Positions 37,201 to 48,625 of a stretch of 64,000 bases of DNA are shown here, piece by piece. The position numbers and the translations under genes are program-made. The notes under the pieces are model-generated. The model was not told the DNA's origin. It saw only the letters and a program-made list of their open reading frames with translations, and ran no database searches. The stretch covers positions 27,553,714-27,617,713 of the forward strand of contig CP137682.1 in the NCBI GenBank assembly GCA_037976565.1, read 5' to 3'. The DNA is from Mesocentrotus franciscanus. Lineage: Eukaryota > Echinodermata > Echinoidea > Camarodonta > Strongylocentrotidae. Every line of letters starts with the position of its first letter. The stretch's first letter is position 1.

Positions 37201-40200
37201 TCTGCTTCCATTAAAATAAACTTAATATCAAGGTGGACTTTCCCTTTAAGTATGCAATAAACAACACAATCACTTTACAATCCTACCTGATTGGTATGCG
37301 TAGCAGAGGTAAAAACAGATCACTAAAGACAAGACAACCAAGAGAATGAATGGGACCACAATCACAAGGAAACCAACTTTGAATGCCCGCTCAGACTTAC
37401 TCCCCTGTGGATCACCTGTCATGGAAATGTAACATATTATGAACAAAATGGCCTTTTCTTTTGAGTAACATTTCCATGCACACATTATTTCAATTCAATT
37501 CATATCAGTTTATTGATAAAAAATCACTCTAATCCAATCCAAAGACTGATACATACAAAGTTTACACAGTTGATCTACTTACAATTATATGAAGGATTAC
37601 AATACATTTAATCAAAATTGACAAGGAACAGAAATTAAAATTAGAAATAACGATTTATTTTTTATTTTTTTAAGTATTTCAGTTCAAATTGATAATGAAC
37701 AGAAATTATTACAGAAAATATTACTGTAAATACATGTACCATCTTGATTACGCTTAATATTACATAACATACATTCAGATATCCACTGTATTTCACCATG
37801 CTACTTGAGCCTTATAATGAACTCGACAAGTCTCGTTCATTATTCGATTGTGACTTAACCTGCAGTGCATATTCACTAATGCACTAACAAACATTAATTA
37901 TTTGTATGAAGGAGAATCCTACATGTATGTATGGATTGTCAATTACACTCTGTAATGGGCATTGTGTGGGCCTACGGTCCTGAAATGCGCTTTAGAAGAA
38001 CCTACTACTATTATTGTAAGAGAAAAAAAGTAGACTCCTTACATACCTAAATTTGTTGCAATAACTATTTGTTTCTCTAGTCTCTTCTCCCTATACATAT
38101 TCATTTCACATCATTTGCTTATTCACTTACATATTTATTTGCTTAGTGATAGACAGTTCGGTTTCCGTGCTAGGCACTCATGTGAAACCGCATTGTTAAC
38201 AATGATCGATCACTGGGCATCCAATGTTGACGCAGGTTCTGCAGTAAGACTCTGTTTGATAGACTTACGGAAAGCGTTCGATTCTGTCACCATGATTTGT
38301 TATTGCAAAAACTGGTCAAAAATGGTTGTTCGCAGCAGAGTTTAAAATTGGTTCCATTCTTACCTTACAAATAGGAAGCAATATGCATGTGCAGATCAAC
38401 AAATCTAAATCATTATACCGGAACACTACTACAGGTGTTCCCCAGGGATAGGTCATAGGTCCCCTCCTTTTTATACTTTTCATAAACGCTCTACCATCAA
38501 ATCTGAAGAACTTCACTCTTCACATGTACGCTGACGACGTGACCATGTCAGTAACGGGCTAATCTCCAGACACAATCGAGCGCAACCTAGGTCAATCCCT
38601 TCGGGAAGCGAACAAATGGTTTAAGAAGAATAAACTCGTTTTAAACATAGATAAAAAACAAAGGTTATGGTCTTAGGAACAAGACAGAGATTGAGTACAT
38701 TACACAGAAAAGAACTACATGTAAAAATAGATGAGCATCAAAATCAATGTGTGACAGAATACAGATGCTTAGGAGTAATGATATACCAAAATCTTACATT
38801 TAAAAGCCACGTAGAAAGTATAGCATTGACAATGAAACAAAAATTGGGTGTCTTAAAGAAACTTCGGAACTCATTAAATAAGAAACAAATGAGTGATGTC
38901 TATTGGGAATTTATCGTACCCCACGCAACATATTGTTGTACAGTTTTGGCTAGACGCGCGATCAGAGTGTAACCACACTATACTGAACTTGCTACACACA
39001 AAAGGGCTGCTTACATTGTAGCCCGTAACTCTTGGTACGTTCCGTCAGAGCAAATCATGCATTCACTCTCTTGACCTTCTTTGAAAACTTTTCACTGGAG
39101 AGCCCTTTGCTCGTTGGCGAATAAATGTGTATTGGGCACAGCACCCCCAACACTTTGCAACCAATTTGAATATGTTATAAATTCCAGAAACACACGGAGT
39201 AGCAATTTGAACTTATTAAAGGTAAAAAGATGTAAAAAAACGAATTCTACCAAACCACTTTCATAAACCAAGCAATAGCTGCTTGGAACAATCTTCCTTT
39301 AGAAATTCGCCAATCCCAATCACTTAAAGGGGAATTCCACCCTGATAATAAGTTGTTTTAATATTAGGAGAAAAATGAGAAGACCAGATCAGTGAAACTT
39401 TGAGGAAAAATCGGACAATGAATAAGAAAGCTATGGATTTTTTAAATCCATAACTTTTCATGAAATACTTCAAATCTGTAAGTCAATTTGGCAACGTGGT
39501 CTCTAAATATGATGTCACCCCCTCACATTTTATACTTTGTTTAATGCAAGAAATGTCACTAAATTCAATTTTTATCAAAATATGTATTTTCTTCGTGCCT
39601 ATCTCGATCATATATCACGGATAACATGTTCTTTCATGCACCCCCATATAAGATAGGTCTACTATTCCATTAATATTCAGAGAAATTGATATTTTGGGTC
39701 ATTCTGTCATTCAGATCAGTGGTGAATTGTGAGGATGACATCACAACATTCTGACCGCATTGCCAATTTGTCTCACAGATTCCATGATTTTCATGATTTT
39801 GACATATTCATAACCTTCTTATTTGTTGTCCGATTTTTCTCAAACTTTCACTGAATTGTTTCTTAAATTTTCCTGCTTGTATTGAAACCAATTTAATATC
39901 AGGGTGGAATTTTCCTTTTACATATTCAAAAGGAAAATCAAGGCAATACTGAATAACACAATGTAATAATCTTAGATGGTTCTGAACTTTTCAGTGTAAT
40001 AACAGGCCTAAGACTTAATCTTGAATAATGCAAGTAGGCCCATGGTATCATCTATAAGCCAGTTATCGTTAAAGATAAACTGGAGTTCTGGTAAATATAA
40101 ATAAATTCTCACAGAATCAAACGAAACTTACACTGCATGTTCAAGATTACCAATACATGACACGTGCCAAACGATTTTGGTAGAAAATGTATAGTGGCTG

Positions 40201-43200
40201 AGTAATGAGCATAGAAAGATATGGAATTCCGGGTAAGTAGGCCCGACATCACGTGATTAACAAAGGTCACTACATTGTATCTGCAAATGGGAGTTGTGGT
40301 TTTTATTGAAGATGATGCTCTGTAAGATTTTGTGCGTTTGTTTATTTTTCACTTGTCCAAACAACCAATCTACTGCAGGATAAACACTCCAGAATAAATT
40401 ATGGCAATTTCTCTCAAAATACAATTCCCATACCAGAGCTCAAGATTAGCTTTAAATTTGTCTTGCCAGGCGTAACTTATTGTATATATGTACGATCCTT
40501 CTTAAATTTTACGTCGCTATGTGTATAATTATGCAGATAATTTTACTTTTTGACATGTTTTTGTATATATATATATATAAGTGCGACAATTCTCAACTCT
40601 GACATGACAACGGGTGTTCCAGAAAATGTAGGCGTGAAGAAAATGGTCTAGGAACGTGAGACGTAGGTCACGTAGCTGTACTTTACAATTTTATTACGAG
40701 CTTTCGGCTTGTGAGGCCTTCTTCAGGTTCTGAAGTGCAAAATATATATATTTCTCTCTTCTTCTTTTTACGTACAGGGCATCATGACTTATTGTATGTC
40801 CCATCTTTCTTACACTTTCCTACTTTTTGTGTATATGTGGATAATATTACTTTGCCATGTTTTTGTTGTATATCCTTAAATATTCTGTTAGTTTAATTTT
40901 TTTCTCCCTTTTTATGTACAGGGCCTCATGGTAGACCACAATTGTGAATGAGCTACCCTATTTTTAATATGTGAATAATTAATAAATAATACCAAGTCTT
41001 CCATCTCACCTGGTATCGATGGGCAAGCAGAAGTTCCTCGGGGTAGTGGATCACCCTGTAATTTACAGACCGTATTGTTGGTATTGCTGCAAGGGGTCAC
41101 TATAGTGTTGTTCACTATATTATCACATTCTACGCATGGTAGGCACTCACAGCAGTCATTCACATCAGGCATGAAACTAACATCGGGGCAGACTTGGCAA
41201 CTGAGAGGTTTGTAGAATGAAGATAAAGTAAAATTTGGCAGCACGTGAAAGAAACGTATATCCAATCTTGTATGTTTTCTTCGCCTGTCTGCACAGACGC
41301 TTGTTTGCCACATGTGCAATTTTGCACAAAACAATCGGCAAAGGGAACGATTACTTTGTGCAACACAATAGCTTTGCAAAATTACTTAATTTCAGCCTTC
41401 ATTAGCTATATATGACAATGGTTTCAACACCGATATAGATTAATCTTGTGCTTGAACCAGTCAAATAATCTTGAAGCCTTTGGTAGATCTATAGCTATCC
41501 CATGATCAATACCATGTGGCACAGGGTAATTTATTTGTGTGGCACATGAAGAGTAACATGATGTTCTTTCTTTAAAATCTTAATGCTCTCTGAAGCAAAG
41601 TTAAAAGGCTGAATGAAAACAATTATAAATCTTCATTTAAATGCAATGGTCAAATTCATTACATTCATTATCATCATCATTATTATTATCATCATGATGA
41701 TCATCATCATCATCATCGTCATCATCATCATCATCAATATTAGTAGTATATTATTGTTATTATTATTATTTTCATTTATATCATTATTCTTATTATCATT
41801 ATCATTATTATCACTATTGTCATTATTATCATTGTTATTAACATTATTATCATTTCGTTTTATTACATTTAACATGACTAATACAAATATCACGCCTAAT
41901 AAATACCACATCCTGAGATGCATAGTACATAAAATCATACCTACAACTCTGGGTCTACCAGAATTTCCACTTACGTTGACTTATTGGTCCTGAAGTGGCC
42001 TGGGCAGCAGTGCCCATCCTTCTCTTGTTTCGATGTGCAATACTCCTGTACCACTTCAGCCGGACAATCGTACCGACACTGTTGAAGAATTACAATTACA
42101 AGAATATGCAATCATATTTCATCGAATTATCCTATTTTACAATATCTTGGAATAATCATTGTACATCTCAAGCTATCATGTACTACAAAATGGGTGTCCC
42201 CTCTGTTAAAACTAGCTCTATTTCAATGAGAGTATTCTGTATTCAGTGGGTTTACAAAATCATACAAACACATATATATGACATACAATACAAGAAGATG
42301 ACCATAACATGTTTTGGAAATCAAAAGAAAAAACATAAACACAGTGTGGATGGTGCATGTACATTCAATAGTTTAAGTTTAATATGGCAAAGTATGTTTA
42401 CGTAATGTTCCTCACTCGGATTTTTATTTTTTAATGCTCATCGTATTTAAATAACTACCTTTACTATTACCATGGATATTCTAGTAACACCCTTAACATA
42501 TATACAATTGGTTAAACAAGCTCGTAATCTTCGCTCAACAACCGACAACTGTAGAATTAAATTCCCAAATCCAGAGTCTAGACTCTCATCTACTAAATAA
42601 TATTTGTACAATAGCTCCATCAAAATGTGGAACCTCTTATTTTGTATTGGAGAAAGCTACAGTGTACTTGTCTTGCCATCTTGAAAAGGATTATGCTCCC
42701 CTAGAAAAGTGATCAATATGATATTTGATATCATGTTCATTATATTATTATCGATGCAAGCATCTTATTTAGTCCCATAGTCTGATATACAGAAATACTC
42801 ACTGCTTTGGCATCACAATTCCGAGAAATAGTAGAATCAGTCTGAGCAAGACAGCTATACATAAATAGGCCTTTCAACACAATGATCTGTATGTGAAGGG
42901 GAAATATGTAAATGCTTCGAATAGCAAATAAATGACTTTCTATGTATTGTAGCCTGGTAAATATTATAAACACATACATGTACATTGTATAGGCCTACTG
43001 TAAAATTGAAAACCCATTGATATGTAGCAATAATGTTAAATACACTTGTGATGGATGCCTTAAAGGGAAATCCCATCTTGATTGCAAACAACTCTAGGAG
43101 AAAGCAGAACAATCAGAAAAGAATACTGGTGAATGAAATCAGACATTCTTCGCATAATTTACTCTTTTTCATTCTCATGATTAGTCAATTCATATTTTGT

Positions 43201-44676
43201 CTTTCTCTTTCCCATTCTTTTTTTTTCATAGTCAAGACAGCTTCATTTTCATCTCCCTCCGATCCCCTTCCACCTTTCCACCCTTCCCTCATTTCTTCTA
43301 TTCAAAACTGATCTTCTCTTGCTCATCCTTCCTTTCAGTTTTACATACATTTCTTGCAATTTTCCACCTTTTCATGTGTTACAGAGTGCTTTGTAAAACA
43401 TTCTTTTCCTTCCCCCATTCTCCCTCTCTGCTCCATTTTATCCCCTTTGCCTTCAGTTATTTTTCGCCTTTCTAAATTAGGCCACTTAAATCTCAATCAT
43501 TGTTTAGCAAAGCATCATCATAAGAGCTCAAGCTGATTTATACAAGATAATGATGGGTTTCCAAAGTTATTTTCCCATACGTACACTGATACATAATCAC
43601 AGAGCACTGTATGAACTAGTGAAAATAAAATGCCATTAAACTTGTTTTCTCATTGTTTTCCCTTCATTTCTCATTTCCAACATGTACAGTGCGTATCAAC
43701 AAAAAAGTGTACCAAACTTTGGTATCTCTTAATCAAAAATTCATACCCAACATGACTTTGAAATTTATTTCATGATGAAGAGTAACTTGTTTTTTCTGTC
43801 CAATGATACCCTACTCATAATATTTCTACCACGGGCGACTGAGCACTAGGGTCTTTAAAAAGTTTGGTCAAAATCACCTTGTACCAAGTTTGGGCTGATG
43901 AACGAATGTGGGTCAGGCCATATGCATGTGCTTCTTTGGTCTTAAATCCTTTTAAAAGTTACATTATGCCTCGTGCTTCAATGCTTCATTGTGTAAAATG
44001 ATGCAGTGTATCTAGGCTTTCACAGAACCAAGTTTTTAATCCCTAGGATAACCTTTATTTAATTTTGAACAGTCCAGTAACTTCTTGTTTCATGATATCT
44101 AAGTTCTCTCTGCTCCCTGGTCCGCTGCGCTATTTTACAGTTTGGGGAGCATTCCGGGGGAGCATATGGTGTTTATATCAAATAGCAAATGAAAACTCAA
44201 AGGTTACTTAACCCAGCTACCTAATAATCAATATTAATAACTGAGCAAATGTTTATGGAATGAGATAATCCACACATGATGGCTTTTGACCCAGATTCAT
44301 TGATTCAGCCCAAAATTGGAACTAGAGGATTTTGACAATACTTTTTGAAAAGCCTGCTGCTCAGTCATCCGTGTCAGCAGAATTAAACATATGGTATCAT
44401 TAGACAGGATATCAGTTACACTTTAATATGAAAAATGTTTTAAGGTCACATAGGTTATAACTCTTTAATTAAAAGCTACCAAAGTTGGGTACACTTCTTT
44501 TTTGTATACGCACTGTATAGGATTCACACGCTGTTTGCCTGTTCGACCATCACCAAGATATATCCTTCACACAATCAAAACATTACCACTTCACAATTCA
44601 ACAATCAAATGTTACTTTTCACTGTTTTACTCACCAATGCCAACCGTGTTACAATATTTCCATCCAACGGAGCCAT
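30850..44676 (-). CDS. Gene 2: TNF-receptor-superfamily-like membrane receptor with Pro-rich tail (8 exons)
   Basis: Exons: 44676-44635, 42886-42803, 42078-41975, 41200-41010, 37415-37287, 35212-35198 (microexon), 31732-31414, 30898-30850. The 933 bases encode 310 residues and stop, with every junction in phase. Signal peptide 1-29 (MAPLDGNIVTRLAL, then IIVLKGLFMYSCLAQ). CRD1 43-77, CRYDCPAE to CCPGHFRT, six residues shorter than gene 1. CRD2 78-about 125, with an extra Cys (DCCECLPC) and an NNT sequon. Short stalk; transmembrane helix about 154-180. The cytoplasmic tail has a basic juxtamembrane stretch (EKIRRPRCAGK), then repeats of an eight-residue ATPPGGQP unit, then an acidic end (ADEPDGPNGPD). 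No death domain or clear TRAF motif is seen. Best supported parts are exons 1-5; the microexon and last two exons rest on splice signals, phase and conservation in unit 3. Confidence 0.78.
31022..31095 (+). mobile_element. SINE head fragment
   Basis: AGAGTGGTTAATCACTTGAC and CATGGATTTGACCCCC resemble the A- and B-box parts of the tRNA-derived head. It then runs into a short CCCCAA repeat. Confidence 0.45.
31414..31732 (-). CDS. Gene 2 exon 7: Pro/Gly/Gln-rich cytoplasmic repeat exon
   Basis: Acceptor ATTCTACAG, donor TTGG/GTAAGA. The frame set by the transmembrane exon is open for all 319 bases, although the repeat is simple sequence. It reads KIRRPRCAGKPPRYQPANQ, then 24-nt units coding for ATPPGGQP with variants (AAPPGGQP, ATPPGSRP, ATSTGGQP, APRGRP), ending GQVQYFNNI. 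It has no ATG in this frame, so an ATG-based ORF search misses it. The conserved text just upstream (ATGTGCTGTACATTGG) also reads open, so a longer exon is possible, but no AG precedes it. Confidence 0.65.
32401..32555. repeat. Perfect 77-bp tandem duplication
   Basis: The block beginning CTAAGAAAGAAAGAAATG and ending AAAGTCATTTCAA occurs twice in a row, with starts 77 bases apart. Unit 3 (near 62705) has one copy, so the duplication is recent and unit 2-specific. Confidence 0.9.
32610..33061. mobile_element. Mariner/Tc1-like element, truncated relative
   Basis: Shares ATATGACTTTGAAATTGATT, GTCCGATGATACCCTATTC and the right end CTTTTTTATACACACTG followed by TA with the 829-bp family. The left terminal repeat is lost. 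Confidence 0.6.
33350..33510. repeat. (TAC)n microsatellite
   Basis: Long run of ACT/TAC triplets with few interruptions. Confidence 0.9.
34224..34262. repeat. (TA)n microsatellite at a unit breakpoint
   Basis: Nineteen or so TA dinucleotides. Just after it, similarity with unit 1 resumes (34.26 kb with 10.40 kb). Confidence 0.85.
34610..34662. repeat. Perfect 53-bp palindrome
   Basis: Arms of 26 bases (starting CAGTCCCTTTAAATTTATTC) are perfectly inverted around one central base at 34636. The ends (CAGTCCCTTTAAA) recall MITE termini. Confidence 0.9.
34700..34980. other. Unassigned sequence in the gene 2 microexon intron
   Basis: An 86-codon minus-strand open frame (34977-34717) has no recognisable domain and no splice context matching the gene model. 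I see no gene here. Confidence 0.3.
35198..35212 (-). other. Candidate 15-nt microexon delta, gene 2
   Basis: Minus strand: ATTCCTACAG, then GTTATAGGCCTAATG, then GTAAGTAGGC. It would add G-Y-R-P-N between the transmembrane exon (37287) and the Pro-rich exon (31732), keeping phase 1 on both sides. Confidence 0.45.
35345..35665 (-). mobile_element. tRNA-derived SINE, fuller copy
   Basis: On the minus strand a tRNA-like head carries an A-box-like TGGTTTAAGCACTTG and a B-box-like GGGTTTGATTCC. It is followed by AATCTACATTTGCCACTCC, the GACCTGGTAGGATGACGAAAG block and a 3' tail ending in CCAGATTATCATT. Head and body make this a tRNA-related SINE. Confidence 0.7.
36270..36540 (+). mobile_element. 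tRNA-derived SINE, plus strand
   Basis: A tRNA-like head (TAGTTCATTCACTTGATT; B-box-like GGGATTCAAATCTC) is followed by the family body TTTGGCAAGACGTTAATCTA and CCACTCTTCACCTAGGTGTA. The tail is diverged. Confidence 0.65.
36881..37248. mobile_element. TA-flanked MITE near the gene 2 transmembrane exon
   Basis: Left AAAAGGAAGTCCAGCCTGAT and right ATCAAGGTGGACTTTCCCTT are imperfect inverted repeats. Same broad family as 39325-39920 and 59500-60273. A right-end remnant is at the matching place in unit 1 (about 12420-12575). Confidence 0.65.
38115..39320 (+). pseudogene. Decayed non-LTR (LINE) reverse transcriptase fragment
   Basis: Frames broken by stops and shifts still show RT blocks in order: FGFRARHSCETALL, then DLRKAFDSV, GVPQG, GPLLF, and YADD in MYADDVTMS near 38525. 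A C-terminal part follows, with YRCLGVMI, then RNTRSSNLNLLKV and AAWNNLP-like text near 39275. This is the usual 3' end of CR1/L2/Rex-type LINE ORF2. It lies in gene 2 intron 4, opposite to the gene. Confidence 0.8.
39325..39920. mobile_element. TA-flanked MITE in gene 2 intron 4
   Basis: Left AAGGGGAATTCCACCCTGAT and right ATCAGGGTGGAATTTTCCTT are inverted; TA flanks. The interior repeats the family phrases (AAATCGGACAATGAATAAG, and TCTTATTTGTTGTCCGATTT). Confidence 0.8.
41650..41870. repeat. (ATC/ATT)n low-complexity tract in gene 2 intron 3
   Basis: Mixed ATC and ATT triplets over about 220 bases, between the CRD2 and CRD1 exons. It creates spurious long open frames on both strands. Confidence 0.85.
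43687..44515. mobile_element. Mariner/Tc1-like non-autonomous element, gene 2 intron 1
   Basis: The orthologous copy of 22347-23175, also 829 bp and near identical, inherited by duplication or homogenised by conversion. Confidence 0.75.
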
Positions 44677-44817
44677 TTCGTGTATTTATTTTCTTTCGCC
44701 TAATGTTGACGTTCGCGCTCCCCAGTGCAACAGGTCTGTCGTCCAACACCAACGCCTACACGTTTGAAAATGGTAGCATACGTACCTGCAGCGCAGGGGT
44801 CCGCGGCTTTCCGAAGT

Positions 44818-44936
44818 GCCACGCCCACTCTCCAAAGTGAGGAAGCCATAATGTGCAAATTCACTCTGAAGCTGCAATCCTAATATATTTTGCAGCCTAC
44901 AAATAGGCATATAATTATTGTCAAGTATATTATATA
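44818..44936 (-). promoter_or_regulatory. Candidate core promoter region, gene 2
   Basis: TATATAA at 44936-44930 and GGGCGTGGC at 44826-44818, in the same order and spacing from the ATG as in gene 1. Conservation may simply reflect recent duplication. Confidence 0.3.
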
Positions 44937-46659
44937 AAGGTTGTGATGTTCCTTGCCTTCCATGAGTAGTCTAGCCTACCATTGCTACCGATAACAAAAT
45001 AATCCTTTTTGTAATCATTTTTTTCCTTCTAAATCTCTCATTAGGCATATTTTCATAATAATCCTCTTTTTCAATCTTGTTATTTAAACTCTATAAAATA
45101 AGATGGAATAGGCCTACAATATCTGCAACAATACTAGTACATAACAGATGCCTACATACTATAATATATGTAGGCCTATACCAGGCGCGGATCCAGGGGG
45201 GAGGCCGAGCGGGCCTTGGCCCCCAAAAAAAAAGAGAGAGAGAGAAGGAAAAGAAGAGAAAGAAAGAAGAAAAGGGAAAAGAAGGAGGTCGGGGAGGGGC
45301 CGAAAGGGCCTTGCCTCCTAGGCTGTTGCCTCCCCCAGTAAAAAAAAATAAGAGAGAAGGAAGGAAAGGGAAAGAAAAAGGAAAAGAGGAGATAAAGGGA
45401 AGGAAAAAAGAGGAAGAAGAAAAGAAAAGAAGGGGATATCAGTTGCAATTTTCCCGCCAAGTTGTGGATCGGGGGCTTGCCTCTAACCCCCTCCCCGCCC
45501 CAAAAAAAAAAGAGAAGGAAGGGAAAGGGAACAAAAAGACGAAGAAGAAAAGAAAAGGGTGAAAAGAAGGAGATCAGTTGCGATTAATTCCGCCAACAAC
45601 GTGTGGATCGGGGAGTCTAAAGGCCCTGCCCCCTACAGCAAACCTAAAAGAGAGAGAGAAGGGAAAAGGACACTTGCTGAAATGACACAATTTTCCGAAT
45701 TTTTCCTCACTTTTTTAGTAAATTATATTTTTTTATGCGTTTGTTGGAAAATAACAAATTCCTAAATTTACAGTCAGGCAAGAAATTTCCGAGTTTTTTC
45801 CTCACTTTTTAGTAAATTATACTCTTTTATGCGTTTGTTGGAAAATGACAAATTCCCAAATTTACAGTCAAGCAAGATATTTCCGAGTTTTTTCTTCACT
45901 TTTTAGTAAATTATACTTTTTATGCGTTTGTTGGAAAATAATAAATTCCTAAATTTACAGTCAGGCAAGAAATATGCTTATTTAGAGGCCTACATGTCAG
46001 GGCCCGCGGAACTGGGGATCGAGGGCCTCGAGCCCCCAACTTTTTTGAAAAAGTATATTAAAGAAAATTAGAAAGAAGAATAGTGACCTGCCAGTGTCAC
46101 AAAATAATGGGGTATAAAATATGCTCATCTGACCGTGATTAAATGCCTATAACCCTGAGCTTCCGGGGGCTCTGCCCCCTTGATTCCACCTAGGGGATCT
46201 AAGGCGGGCCCCTGGATGCTCATCTGACGGTAATTTAATGCCTAAAACCCCTGAGCTTCTGGGGACTCCGCCCCCTGGACCCCACACCAATTATTGTCTT
46301 GCCAGTGTCACAAATAAGGTATCAAAATAGGCTCATCTGACAGTAATTAAACGCCTAAAACACCTGAGCTTCTGGGCCTCCGCCCCCTGGACCCGACGCT
46401 AAATAGTGTCCTGCTTCTGTCAATAAGGTATAACAAAAATGCTCATCTGACCGTAATTAAACGCATAAAACCCTGTGCTTCCGGGGCTCTGCCTGGACCC
46501 AACCAAGGGCCCCAAGGCGGGCCCCTGGATACTCACCTGACTGTAATTTAATGCCTAAAACCCTTGAGCTTCCGGGGGTTCGCCCTGGACCCTCGCCATT
46601 TAGTGACCTGCGAGTGTCACAAATAAGGTATCAAAATATGTTCATCTGACCGTAATCTA

Positions 46660-47430
46660 ACAAGTGAAACGCTCTCGGCGGTCTCGCCTGCATTACGCAA
46701 TTCGATATGATGAAAAATTGAGGTAGGGACATTATTGATAGGCAGGTTTGCCCATTAGCAGGCCCCCCAAAATGAAATCCTCTGAATCTAATCAGCATTT
46801 TGAAGTGAATATTGACTAAGAATATGCAGACCTGAAATGACATTTGACCTTGACTTTGTCACCTAAAAGACTAATCACATGATTGGTGATACTTGATAAC
46901 CCTTACGTTCAAGTTTCATGGAATAGGAATGTATACTTTCAAAATTACGATAAAAATTCAAGATCTTAACGTGATGCCACAACATAGTCTAAGTTTGATG
47001 ACTGGAAATGACCTTTGACCTTGACTTAGTGACCTGAAATTCAACTCACATGATTGGGGATACTTGATATGCCTTTAGTCTAAGTTTCATTGAATAATAA
47101 CTTATACTTTCAAAATTATATTAAAATTCAAAAACTTAACCTCAGGTTAAGTTTTGATGATGATGCCACAACATGGTCTAAGTTTGTTGACCTTAAATGA
47201 CCTTTGACCTTGACTTTGTGACCTGAAATTCTCCTCACATCATAAGGGATACTTGATAACCCTTTAGTCCAAGTTTCATTGAATAAGAACTTATACTTTC
47301 AAAATTATATTAAAAATTCTAAAACTTAACCTTGGTTAAGTTTTTGATGTTGACGCCGCCGCCGTCGCCGCCGCCGCCACCGGAAAAGCGGCGCCTATGT
47401 CTCGCTTTTTGCTACGCAGGCGAGACAAAA
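46660..47430. mobile_element. Nested element with GTCTCGCCTGC ends and TGACCT-rich repeats
   Basis: Left GTCTCGCCTGCATTACGC and right GCTACGCAGGCGAGAC are inverted. Inside are about three units of 150-190 bp with TGACCTTTGACCTTGACTT, GATACTTGATA and AAACTTATACTTTCAAAATT-like text, then a CCG-rich stretch. Elements with such ends are common in marine invertebrates (general knowledge). Confidence 0.65.
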
Positions 47431-48328
47431 ACCCCTGAGCTTCCGGGGGCTCCGCCCTTTCGACTCCACAAGGGGTCCTGAGGCGGCCCTGAATACTTAA
47501 CTGACCATTATAAAATGCCTAAAACCCCTGAGCTTCTGCCCCCCTGGACACCACGCCAATGAGTGACCTGCCAGTGTCATGAATTAAGGTATCAAAATAT
47601 GCTCATCTGGCCGTAATTAAATGCCCATATCCCTGAGCTTCCAGGGCCTCCGCCCTTTGATCCCCGCCGGCGCTTTGCCCCTAGACCCCACGCCAATTTA
47701 TGCTACGCTCTACTTGATCACAAATACTTTAGCGTCCCCCACCCACTTTGAAAAACGTTCAGCGGGGCCTGGAGGTAAGAGTGGGGAGATGCAGATTTTT
47801 TTGTCTGCCCCCAAAAAAAAAACCGTTTTTGCTCATTACGCCACTGCTGGTCACCATTACGTACAAATATTTGGCTCGCATAATTTCAAATTTGGGCCTC
47901 CTCCCCTAAGAAATCCTGGATCCGCGCCTGCCTGATGCAAGTCAGTTGGATCATGTGGTCTAAAAACGAAACCAGAGAAAAACACATAATTAGAGAACTA
48001 GAGCTAATCATGATCTCATCATCGTTATCCTTTTTCCGCTCTAGTTAGCTCGATCTTTAGAAAAAACATGTTACAATTATTTTGCTTTTGTCCCCTTTTA
48101 GTCTTCCTCTGCTAAATTACGCGCAAGATTTCTCGCCACATTGCCTGTTCTTTCTTTTGTATTCGCTTAACAGAACTCAACAGCGAGGTGAGGTGAAAAA
48201 CACCTCTTCATGAATAGATCTTTGTTCAATGGTTTTCTTTTTCCGCCCTAGTTAGCTCGATCTTTAGAAAAAAGAAAACGTCATGATTTTTTTCTTGTCC
48301 CCTACTGTTATTCTTTCCTTTAAAAAAA

Positions 48329-48625
48329 ATGCGTTTCATAATCTCGATACGGTTCCTGTTGTCTCTTTTAAAAGGTGTTTTCTTTTCAGTCCTTTTTATC
48401 CTTCTTCTCCCTAGTCCGTCAAACCTTCAATATATCCATACAAACTACTTTACTTTATCGTTCGCCTTTCAAAAAGATCTATTAGAATTTGACGTTTTTA
48501 TAAAGAATAAGAATCAAAACATGACTGATATGTTTTTCGTATTTCCGATGGTGAGAAAAGGGTTCAGTAATGTTTCTGAAAATGGAATAGGGTGCGTAAT
48601 TGCGAAAACGAGAAAGGGTTCATAA
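48329..48625 (+). other. 98-codon open frame in the hAT element, unknown
   Basis: Starts MRFIISIRFLLSLLKG with a hydrophobic stretch to about residue 28, then no known domain. It lies in the non-repeated insert of the 4.3-kb element. It may be chance. Confidence 0.2.

Noticed and set aside
41613..41993. Ile-rich (plus) and Asn-rich (minus) open frames
   Set aside because: Products of the ATC/ATT microsatellite in an intron.
45077..45562. 161-codon Lys/Glu/Arg-rich open frame
   Set aside because: It crosses the hAT element's left end and reads a GA-rich tract; no conserved domain.
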